A stretch of 64,000 nucleotides of DNA from contig OW203765.1 in assembly GCA_934045905.1 (NCBI GenBank), positions 23,720,159-23,784,158 of the forward strand, in the 5' to 3' direction. Shown one piece after another: positions 13,301 to 25,300 of this stretch. The notes below the pieces were generated by a model. The model did not search any database, had not been told where the DNA came from, and worked only from the letters and a program-made list of their open reading frames with translations. A program made the translations under genes and the position numbers. The DNA comes from Leuctra nigra. Its lineage: Eukaryota > Arthropoda > Insecta > Plecoptera > Leuctridae. The stretch's first letter is position 1. Every line of letters starts with the position of its first letter.

Positions 13301-16300
13301 CTTGGTATATTTTCTACGGCTACTTTCTGATCTGTGTCGGAGTTCTGAGTTCGCTCCCTCACCTGGTCGATCTCCTGCCTGATCTCCTGCAGCACGACCT
13401 GCTGCTTCTGGATGGCGCGCGGCTCGACCGCCGGCGGCTCCTGGGAGTTGAGAGACTCCTGGAGGTCGCGCAGCGTGCTCATCACCGCGTGCAGCTCCTT
13501 CCAGAACTTCTCCGCGATCTTCAGCGTGTCGTCGAGAGACTTTCCGCGGTCGCTGGTCGCCTTCTGCACCTCGTTCCACAGGCTGTTCAGCCGCTCCAAC
13601 TTGCGCTTGATGTCTGGAGGACAAGTGACATATTACAACATCGCTCCATCACTGCACTGGGTACTAACTAACAGTTGGTGCATGTATAGGTACACAATCA
13701 ATAATCATTCATATAATTATGTACGTTTGTAGGTACTGTTCAGTTATCTCGAGTTTGCTGTTACTTTTTATTATGTAGTAAAAACGCTAATAAAACAATC
13801 ATCACAATATTAAAATTTAGCTATAAAATATTGAATGAAATTAATATCGTTCAAATACATTTACTCCATTTACTGAAGTACATATCGAGGTATTTCTATT
13901 AGGTAATTTTTTGCAGTATGTGGGTAGGTACAGAATTCATTTTCTATTTTGCATTTTTACTGGCCAAATTGATTTATTGAATGTTTATAATAAATTAAAA
14001 TTGAAAATTGAAGTCAAAAAAAGTATGAAGGGTTAATTTCTACAATTTACTGCTAAAAAATTATGGCATTAAATTAAATTGAAGATTGCTAAATATATTG
14101 ACAAATTGGACATTGGCTTTAGTATTTGAGTTGTCGCTGCTATTATTGTTAATTGTGGAACCACTTAAATCTGATTACTCTGCAAGTGCTCACCCTTGAC
14201 AGCTGGATCTTGTTTGTTGCCGGCCTTGCTGATGACGTCGCTGGCCGCCTTCTTGACCGCTGCAAACGCCTCGGTCCTCTTGTCGAGGTCCTCGATGAGC
14301 GCGGCGTTCTCGTCCATCTGGTCGTGGATGCGCGGCGGGTGCGCGGACACCGGCTCGGCAGAGTTCACCTGATCGGCGGTGGAGCCGAGAGCGCGCAGCA
14401 TGCCCTCCAGCTTGTCGGAGAACAGGCTCGATTCCTGCAGGGAGGACAGATTGCGTTGCCGTTAATGTCATTCACAAGCAACATGTTTAATAAAGATATG
14501 TTTGTGAATATTCAATATCTTGTTTCTAGCTGTTTACAGAGATATCTGTACAAAGATACAGATAAGGATGATACATTTTAGACTTTAGTACTAAATAATA
14601 AAAATAACAACATTTTAAAGGTATTTTGTTTATATTTTGGTAACGATTCCTTTTACCAGTCTACAGAAAGACATGAAATATAAAAATATGTACATATCAA
14701 AGTACAAATTCAAATTGAATTTACTGAAGTGAGACCATGGATTGATGATGAAATCCCCAAGATCAAAGCAAGAGTGTCCCTCACCTGCAGCGCAGCCTCG
14801 AGGGCGTTCTGCCTGGCGCGCAACTCGCTGCGCAGCTGCGCGTAGCGCTCGTTGTCGGCGTCCAGCAGGTCCTGCACCTTGGCGCCCTCCTCGTCGTTGC
14901 ACAGTCGGATCAGCGCCTCGCCGGTCTTGTTCAGCTTCTCCACCAGCGGCTTGTGCTCAGAGATGGACTGGATGAACATCTGCGCAAGAGTCAAGATGTT
15001 GTAGGACGCGGTGAATGTAAGCAGAGCGGACTCCACATGATCTTCTTTTCAATGATGTTGTTTATAGGGTAATTTATTGATGTGAACATTCTTTTTTGAG
15101 TGATCTAATTTCATTTACATGTTAAAATAATCATAAAAAGGTTTAAGATCGATAAAATTTACTCGATAGTCTTGCACTTTATAATGAAAACTTGAAATTG
15201 AAACTTCTATAAATCAATAATTTTTTGTATTGTACATTATGCATATTTCACGAATTACTAAATTCAAGACCATCATATTATTCACCTAGAGTTAGAGACT
15301 AGTTTGAATGTCTTCGTCGAGCAATAATTTTGAAGAATGATGAAAGGATTTGGAAAGCAAAAATTATCGGGCCAAACTGGGTGTTGAGTCCGGAACTTCT
15401 TACCCTTTTTTGAGCTGTCATTCTGATTCTACTGGAAGTTTCCCATAAAAACTCAATTTCTCATTATGAAGGATGTTGGAATTATCTCATGTCTGAAACC
15501 ACTCGTGGCTGTGAACTACGTCCTACCTCATTCCTGTCCTGCTGTTGCGCGATGAGGTCCGGCCGGATGGCGGGCGTGGCCAGCATCGACACCTGTTGCT
15601 CCATGTCGTCCAGCCAGCTGGCGAGGCCGGCGTGGGTCTCGTGGAAGTGCTCGGCCAGCGGCAGCGCCTGCTCCAGCACTCCCAGGCGGTCCGACGACAG
15701 GCCCGACACGGTGTCCATCGTCTCGCGCAGGTCCTCCATCTTCTCGCGGATTGTCGTCGTGTCCTCGTTGTGTGGAGACTCGCGCAACACCTGAGCAACG
15801 TTCAGGAAGGTATTTTAAGATTCGGCATCCCTGTTAATTTTTTAATTTATTTTAGAGGTAGGGGAAGGTATAGTTTCTTTTTGAAATTTGTCTAAAATAC
15901 TAATCATTGCTTTTTACAATATTTTAATAGTAAAAAAAAGAGGTTCAAAAAAGTTATAATTTTATAAAATACAGGGGATGATAACAAAATTATGCCTTAT
16001 TTTGGGTCTAAAATACTAGTACAGCAGTGAAGTACTTCTGATTTATTTTAGCAATTTACTGTGTGCTGTATGTAATATTACGTAAGTCAACACAATTAAT
16101 AAAGTGATCCAAGTTTGATCTCTGTTCATTGTCTTAAAAATGTTCCGACTAAGATGATGAAATGTAATCTGACGGATGCTTACCTTCTTGGCCGTGGACA
16201 GAACGTCCCGGACTCTTCCCTTCTGGCTCGAGATGTCGTCGTTGAGCGCCTTGTGCTCCTTGAGCTGGATCCGGATGACATCCGGGTCCGAGCTGGGCGG

Positions 16301-19300
16301 TTCCGCCTCGCGCAGCTGGCCGTCAACCTCGCGGAACCAGTCGAGCAGCTCGTCGATGTCGGTGATCACCTCCAGCGAGCGCTGAGCAAATCACAAGTGT
16401 CAAGTCAGTGGGATTCAATTGCTTAGATTAAAAACTTAATTAATTGCTCATACATTTTAAAATGGGTAGTAAAAAATAAAGTAAATTGTGAAACTTGTAA
16501 TTTTGTCAAAAATATTGTTAAAAAAATATACTGTCATGAAATTTTGAGTAAAAATTATGTTTAAGAAATACAATTTTGAAATAAATCTTGAATCTGAAAA
16601 TGTTTGAAAATATTCAAACTGTCTTCCTGTAAAAATTCACTTTATTGGCATTGGTTGGCTTCAATCGATAAAATAGGAAAATACCTATCACACCTCGTAA
16701 AAATTGAGATGTAAAAATGTTCTCATTATTGTTATTTTTACCAGACAATGGGGAATGTTTTCAGCATCAGCAAATGCCTGTCTGCCTACCTGTTTGGACA
16801 GCATGAGCCTCTCGCCCTTCCTCTGGATCTGCTCGGCGATGGCGTCGAAGCGTCGGTTGTCGCGGGTGACCAGCCCCTCGATTGTGGCCGCCCCCTCGCC
16901 GGGGGAGATCTGGCACAGCTGGGGCCCCACCAGGTTGATGCTCTCGAGCACGGGACGGAACTCGGAGATGTCGGCCTCCAGGCGCATGATGTCCTCCTCG
17001 CGAGGCTCCGCGGACTGAAGCTGGGCCTGGGGACGAGGCGATCAAATTGTTCATTTAAGTGATACTCATAGCGCTCAATAGTAGACAATACAAGAACACT
17101 CAAGCAACATTAAAGTCTGAAATTAGTTTGAAAAACTATTTGCTAAAAAAATATGGGAAATCGTATGTTTGGAAACAAAACAGAAGGCGCGTTTGTCTTC
17201 TACAAATGTTTGTGGACTTTTCCTTCTCTTAGAATTCCTGACCTTTAACACAAAAGATGAAGAATAGAATCCACACATACAGGCAAATTATTGGGATACT
17301 CTGCACTTTTACGTTTTAAGTTGACCAAATGCCACTTAAAAAAATACAAAATGCTCTACCAATCAGTTTGGACTTTAAAGTTGACTAGGGGATGAACATA
17401 AAAATTGTAAAATGCATACTTTTTACAAAATGTAGCCTTTTGTGTATAGGTATTCTATCAGCACTCTGATGGTTATAAAAAAAAACAGTCCAGGAAGTAT
17501 GAAGCAGTCTTTTGAAATATTATTAACAGCAAATATTCAGTCACGTTAAACAAATTTTCAAGCAAAGTCCCAAATTAACTTCAAATGGACACAAATCTTC
17601 AGTTCCAAACTTTAACTTATGTCACTCCTTCAAACCACCCACCTCTGCAGCCAGCATCCAGTCGACGAGTCGGTTGTGGCAGTTGTGGAAGGTCTGCACG
17701 AGCGGCAGCGCCTCCTGCGCGTGCTTCAGCAGGTCGGCGCCGCGCGACGTCAGCTCGTGGAAGCGCCGCTGCAGCGAGTCCAGCTTGTCCTTGAGCTGGA
17801 GCGCCTCGTCAGATGAGATGTGCTTCATGAGTTCGAGACCGGAGTCCACGGTGTTGTCCACTTGGTTCTGGTGGTTGGCGATCTCTTCCGTCAGATCCTG
17901 TGGGCAAAACACAAGTCAGTTCCTGATTAGTAGAGCCAGTTTTAAATGGTGATGCGCGAATTCGCGAATTGTTCTGATTGCACTATTTTCTTCTACTAAA
18001 ATCCATTTCATTGTGTATAGATCCCAAATCTACCATTTTTACATCGCGAAAAAAAACGAAATCCAACCCTGATCGCGATATTCAACATTTTCCGCGAAAT
18101 GACCACGAAATAAAGGTTTTCTATTAAAATTACTGCTTTTATCTCCCTAACAGGTCACACAACAACAAATGAAACCAGTTTTCCATGTGCTACTCACTCG
18201 ACCCCCTCCCCCTCGCCAGACACTTTGCTACCCACCCTCAAAGTGAACCAGACCAGTCTAACCAGTTGATGATGCCTCCAGACTGCTTTGTTTTGCGCCC
18301 CCATCTGTTCAAGGTCGACCGGTTTTCCCAACCCCCCTTCCACCCTCAACCAGTTGCAACTATTTATCAATAGTCTACTTACACAGAAGGATATTTTGGA
18401 ACAATTACTGCACTGAAAATTGTTGGATTGGAAAGAAAATATCTTGTTAAACTATACATTTTGCGTCATGAAATTTTAAATATGTATCATCTATACAGAG
18501 AAAATGTGGGTTGGGGAAAAGACAGTACAGAGCATTAAAGACGCCATTCTAGACAAGCCTATTTCAGTGCTTATAGTGCATGACCAATCCATTCCAATCC
18601 CTCCTCCAAAGTGGCATACATGTTTTTCATCAAATTATTGTTTCTGGGGGCTATTACAATGTGTTTTATAACCAATTTAATATCACCACAAAATCGCGAA
18701 ATCCCTCTTCCAGAAAAAACACAAAAAACGAAATTGATGATTTTAAAAACGAATTTTAAGAAATAAAATCACCATTTAAAACTGGCTCTACTGATTAGGG
18801 AAGCAATACAAGATGTAGATGTTCGTGCACTGAGTTATTGCATTCTGAATGCATTCAGAGATCTGGGCCCTGGGAATTTGGGAGAATAAATGATAACAAG
18901 AAACAATTTCACGCAGAATTTAAAACGAAACGCACCCCATTTTATCATCTTCTGTTACTAATCCACTGCTCAAATGAAGATATTTAAAAATGTATCACAA
19001 TTTACCAATGTATTTTATCTAGAAAAATAAAATGCTATAAAAGCAACACAGTGTTTCATTAGTTCGTTAGTTCATTCATTGTTTTATTACCGTATTAACT
19101 CGTGTATTAGACGCACTCGTGTATTAAGATGCACCCTTGTTTTGAGAAGTCTATTTTAAGAAAACACTTAGCATGCGTGTATAAGACGCAGTAAATGATG
19201 AAAAACAGTGTGTGTTTGTATACATGATATCCATCTAAATGTTGGTTTTCCAGCTAACTGAGCTTTATTTGAATGAAAATCACTGCCAACTTGTTGTAAA

Positions 19301-22300
19301 CAAACAGTAATTTCCTGCTTCTGAGAAAGGGGGGAGGGGAGTCTTTTCCCAGCAGCTGTTGCTTGCTCTAAGAGGCATGCACCTGCCTTTCCTCTGCATT
19401 CCAAAACAAACCCAACTCCTCTCCTCCCCTTCCATTAAGATCGCCATTCAACAGTGTTTTGTCTATTTTATGTCTGTCAGAGCAATGTTTTTCAGACGTA
19501 AACATATATTTTGTCTCCTGATCTAAATGCAAGGGAAAACATTTTGTTGCAAAAATGTAATATGTTAATAGTGTTGTGTCTAGACACAGTAAGAGTAGTC
19601 CAGACAGAGTGAGAGGGAAAGGCAGAGATAGACAACATGTGGCAGTCTACCACAGCTCTGTTTACAAACATCCACCTTGGATTTACTGGGAAAAAAGCTT
19701 GGTATGCGTGTATAAGACGCAGGGCTGTTTTCAGAATCAAAATATTGACATATAATTGCGTCTTATACACGAGTTAATACGGTATTTAAAATTATCCGAG
19801 TGTAGAGAACTGTCTAATTTTCCAAAATTCTTAATCCCACATCATAGGGGAATGTCCACTTCAACCGACATTTAGCACTTTCAGTTTTAATAGGTTGATG
19901 ATATTTGAAACAAAAATGTTGTTAATTTTGTTGAAACGGAGAAGACTCACCGCCAGATCGTCCATCTGCTCGAGCAACTTGTCGGTGTGCACGGCCAGCA
20001 CCTTGTACTTGGCCAGCTTCTGCTCGGTGGCGTCCATCCACGCCTGCAGGTCCTGGTACGTGAGCACGAGGTGGCGCAGACCCTGGCGCGAGTCTTGCAG
20101 CAGCTGGCCCACGCCCTCCGACACGTCCACGAGGTGCGCATACCTGCAACAAACACACAGTCATCGTTAAGAACGTCTTATCTTGTTGTTATCATTATTG
20201 TCAAAGGAGTCGAACTTAAGTGTCATTTTTAAACAAGTATTGAAATAAATTATTTGACTTCTTTGGACACACAAAACAGTAGGAACGAGGTTTTAAATTT
20301 CTTCATCTACTACATTTTGTTGAAGCATATTTTAATTCAGTAGTAAAGAGTTGTACAAGTAGAGTGGTTGTCTAGTAAGCAAGAATGATTATCTCACCTG
20401 TCGGTAGCGTCCTGCAGTTTGTCGGCAACGATGGTCGCCTCGTCCTCTCCAACCAGAGCCATCAGGTTGCTGGCGATCTCCGTGAGCTCCGAGAAGTCCG
20501 GCTGCTTGCGCAAGACGTCGCGGTGCAGCGCCTGGAGGAAACACACTCGTTATCTCACTGCATCATCTCCAACATTCCCTTCGCTATCAATAGCTCTCAT
20601 TATTGTAAGAGAGCTCTTCGCTGCCAAAAATGACATTTGCCATCCATGCTTGGATTCCAGGCATAAACTTCACCAAGGGAGAAAAAGGGAAAGGAAAACT
20701 TAGGTGCAATCCATAATTGAGTCAATTATTCAAGAAGTCCAAAAAACTTAAAATTGACTATGTATTCTTTTTAAATCGTCTCTTAGCATGTAGACACACA
20801 TTTTAGCAAGAAAGCAAGAAATTTTGTAGGAAATGGCATCAGTCTAGGTCAGTTTTTCATTATTATCTCTGAATCACCCAAATGGACAGACGCCCTTTCT
20901 TGAATAAGTGATTCAATTATTGATACATTGCATGTTCTACACTCCATACGTCAAAATTAAAACAGAGGAAATTGTCAAAGTAGGAGATTAATAATCATGA
21001 AGGGCTAATTTGTAGAACAGTATTATTGATGCAAGTTGCATTGAAGATGATGTAAAGGATGTTCTACCCAAAATGTATTGGTATCTTAGAGCGGAAGGGT
21101 TGAGAGATTGAATAGCTGCACTCACGTCGTGTTCGCGGATCCTCTGCTGGATCTTCTCCTCGTCGGTCGGCACCAGCTCCATGTCCTTGACCTTCTTCTC
21201 CGTCTTGTCCAGCCACTCGACGATGGGCTCCAGCTTGTCCTGGAACTGCTTGGCGACGAGCAGCGCCTGCTCGAGGTCGGCCATGCGCTGCGTGGCGCCC
21301 TCCGTGATGCGGTCGAAGCGGCCCATCAGCTCGCGCAGCTGACGCTCAATCGCCTTGCGCTCGGCAGGATCGGCATTCGCCGCCACCTCGTTGCCCATAG
21401 CGAACAGCGACGACATCGAGTTCTGGCGGTCCAGCAGCATCTTCTTCAAGAACTGTAGACAGAGTTGAAGATCATGTATCGCAGAAGCCAGATAAGCAGT
21501 AGGGATGTCAAAGATTATTTTTAAATAATGATACCGAGCAAAGCTAGGAACTACCTCTTATCTACAATAGTCCTAAATGTGAATGATCGAATGAAATGAA
21601 CAGGTATTTATTACCTATAATCTGCCACCAATTTATTTTCTTGAGATTTCAAATACGTACGAAAGGAAATTATGAATGGTGTCTTAAAATTGTAAACATA
21701 CAATTTTGAACGTCAAAAAATTGTATTTTTTATCTTTAAAACTTGAATCTACAAAAAGAAGAATCTTACCTTCTGCTCCTGCAGCTGAGCCTTGACGACC
21801 TTGTAGTCGGCGGACGGTGGCTTCTGATTGGCTATCATCTCCTCGGTGTCGGTGAGCCACTTGGCCAGCGAGTCCAGTGCCTCCTGGAACTTGCCCGACT
21901 GCAGCAGTCCTATGTCCAGCTTGCGGTCGCGCTCGTTCAGCTGTGAACAAGAGGACAACGTCAAGAAGAGAATGGAGGAGGTGACACTGGGGGAAAAACA
22001 ATTTAGAATGCTGTAGCATGTCGTTTAAATGTATTGATTCATGATTTTCAAGAGCTTCACTTGTTCTACTTGAAGTACACACAGATGGTCACTTGACTAT
22101 TAAATTTAAACTAATTTTGGGTTGAATCACAGAAAATATTTTGTTGTTGTTGAGGGGCTATTTTTATGAAGGTGCTGAATCAAGAGCAAATGATTTTCCT
22201 GGTATTTACTTAAGGATTTAACCATCGGAAAAATGTGTCGGTCTTTTACAAAAATTATGTTGCCTTCAATCTTGAATGATAAACAAATTGGGGGTAAAAT

Positions 22301-25300
22301 AAAAATCCATTGAAAATTATAACTTCAAAATATATTTTTTTAAACCCAAAATATGACTAATATTTCACTGAATAAAAGACCAATAGTTCTTTTTTATTTC
22401 GTGAATGTCAGTTTCTATATTGTTTTTGAGAAATAAAGAAAAAAAATCAGTGAATAAAAAAATCTTTGTTTTTTTATTTTGTGAATGTCAGTTTTACTAG
22501 TATTGCTTTTGAGAAATAAAGAAACAAAGCACTTTTCTCGCCCATGTTTTGAGTAGGTATTGAAATGTTCAAGTGACTCACCCTCTCCTTGAGGTCGTTC
22601 CACTTGTCGTTCATCTTCTCGAGGTCCTTCTCGAGACTGGCGGTGTTGACTCCGCCGGCGGCCGACTGAATGAGCCCCTGGCCGAGACGGTTGCACTCGT
22701 CCACGTGCACGGTGAGCGGCTCGACCGCGCGCGCTCGGAACGCCTGGAACTCCGTCTGCTGCGTCTTGATGCCCGCCACCTCCGAGCTGATCGGCTTCAG
22801 CTTGTGCAGCTCCGAGCTCGCCTGCGGATTCAAACACATCACGTTACAATCTAGAAGCCTTGCTTATTAATATTTCTCATTGATGCAGATTGAATTCAAA
22901 GAGTTACATCAAAGTTAACAAACTCATCAGTAGTCCAAGAAAACTATTATATCTCTAGCTACATCATTTCCTGACCTCAAAATGAAGATTAAATTTTTCC
23001 AGTTTCTAATTATGTAGTCCCAAAAAACACGGATATTTGGCTTCCGAAAGATTTCCTCTTCATTTCTCTTTGAAATTCAAACTACCTGTACCTAGGGAGA
23101 ATACGATTATTAATTATTATGTCTAGTTTGGGTAATCTTGTTTATGTCAATTACAATGTCATATTTTATATCCTCAATAAACAAGCACATGAGTTGTTAA
23201 CAGATTGTCATTTTAAATAAATAAAGGCTAGGCTACAATTGTCAAAGCTCTAGACACTAAACACTAAACCATAAACATTAAGCATTAATTACAACAAATG
23301 TGGCCTAGCCTTAAATAAATAATATGATTAGAATCCACACAACAGGAACAATTTCCTAAGTAAATGAGGCACTTTTAGTTTTACAGCTTTTAAATTGTTT
23401 GAAACCCTGTACTGTACTTAGGAACGACCTGACTTCGAAGTGAACTTTCGGCAACTTGAATGTAATAAAACGGCAAACATTTGACACGTAAAAAAGTCTT
23501 GTGTGTGTATTCTAGTCCCCTTCCTGGTGGTACAGACATAATTCATTTAAAACTAAAAGTAAACGTCTCGAAGACAGCCGAGGAAGATGAATCGAGATGT
23601 AACTCACGTCGGCGATGTCCTCCACGACGGCGGTGTGGACCTGGTAGAAGTTCTCCAGACGGTCCAGCGTGGATTCCAGCTCCACCTCGCGGCTCCTCGC
23701 TCGCTCCTCCAGGCGGCCGAGCTGGCGTCTCAGCTGCTCGGCTTGCTCCCTACGAGAACACAAACACATCGGGTGTTAGTTTCACAGGAGCAGAGGAAAT
23801 AAATTCAGTTTCTGCAAGGCATTTAAGTCACTATAAATAAATAGCTTTTCACAATTTTGCCTACGCATCTGCTATTACTTTAACATATGTTTGACATTTT
23901 TAAGGGGATCATTTGGGTTTGGCTACAAAAATAACATATAAACCAAATAAAAACTTTTTGGTTAAGTTATTAGGATATATTATAAACGTTAAAAACTATA
24001 GAAAAAATAACATTACGTAGTAAGAACCTAAAATATCGGTTCTATGATTTTATATAATCCTCCATTCCATACGATATCTTATCCCGGATATTGCGAAGTG
24101 TTCTAGCATGATGTTACTGGCGAGAATGTTACCTGGTGGCGGTGGTGTCTGGCGCGAAGCCGGCGTCCACCAGTCTCTCTCCGGCGGCGACCGCGCCGGC
24201 CACTTCGTCGGCACACTTGTTGATCTTCTTGGTGAGCTTGGCGGTGTCGTCCAGCTGGCCGCGGACGGTCTTCAGGTCCCGGCCCGGCGGCTTCATCGCG
24301 TCCAGCTCATTCTCCAGGCCGCTCAGATCAGCGGTCAAGCCCTTCACTTGGTCCTGGTAGAAGAAGAGGGCACGAGGTGAGACACGACATTGCAATGCGC
24401 AGGAAGATTAAACAAAGATAGTTCTTGACCAAATCCAGCAGTTTTGCAAGAAAAGGTTATGTAGTTCAATTAGCAAAACAACAGCCTACACTTTCATGAA
24501 CCAAAAGTACCATACATTTTGTACCATGTGAGAGGACAAATTTAAACAAAAATGGCAACATTTCATGAGAAAAGTATGAGCCTTTAACTTTTTTCAAGTA
24601 CTTCGCTATTTTACCTGCAATTTCTTCATGCTATTCAGCTGACTTTGCAGTTTAGGCTCATCGAAAAATAGCATAGTTCAATCAAGTCTTAAATATCACA
24701 ATTTCCCTTGTAGCAAAACCAAATCCATGCTCTTTTTGTCACACTTCTTCAATGAATGATTAAACAACAATGCCCATTGTCAAATGTTGACACCATATCC
24801 AGCCATCTTGTTATCACTAGAGATTAATTTAGGAGATAACGGATTAGGAATTAAATGGTTGCTAACTGGGAAGTAAGAAACCTTGTAAATAAAGTTGATC
24901 CCCCAGATTATGAATCTGTCTGAATAGTTTTAGTGGTATCTAACTAAGCAATAGAAACTGAATTTAAGACTTGTCATCAGATAGAAACATCAATATTTCC
25001 TGATTCATGATGTAGCAATGAGACATCAGTAATAAAATTGTATGGCAAGTGAAGCAGTTAATTATTAACGTCTCGTTTAGACTCCTTTTCGCTTGGCTCT
25101 CTCTCAGTTTCCTTTTTTTGTGTGTTACAGTTGTTGGTGCAATACAGGTTACACCATTTCCCCGATTGTTTAAAAAGTGAGTTAGTCTAGTACGTAAATT
25201 GAAATTTTACTAGGTCATCAAGACCATCATGATTCATTATCAATTCCAACATTTTTATCGACAGCAGTGAAGGACTGAAAGTGTTAATGAAATGTTAAGC

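Larger units (their letters stand above)
1312..17642. other. Introns among exons 44-67 not listed separately
   Basis: These introns are about 110 to 1,200 bp and AT-rich. Apart from the elements, microexon candidates and repeats entered separately, I saw no coding sequence, RNA gene or delimited transposon in them. The 4.3-kb part between exons 61 and 64 is unusual only in its cluster of frame-neutral small exons. Confidence 0.6.
17898..19950. other. 2.05-kb intron 42, largely built from two DNA transposons
   Basis: Three quarters of this intron is the hAT-type element and the TA-flanked element. The remaining sequence (18,799-19,087 and 19,785-19,950) is AT-rich with nothing recognised. Confidence 0.7.

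Noticed and set aside
16688..16789. Extension of exon 44 past its donor in an open frame
   Set aside because: A GTAGGC donor after AAACAG keeps frame with exon 45; the extension is AT-rich intron.
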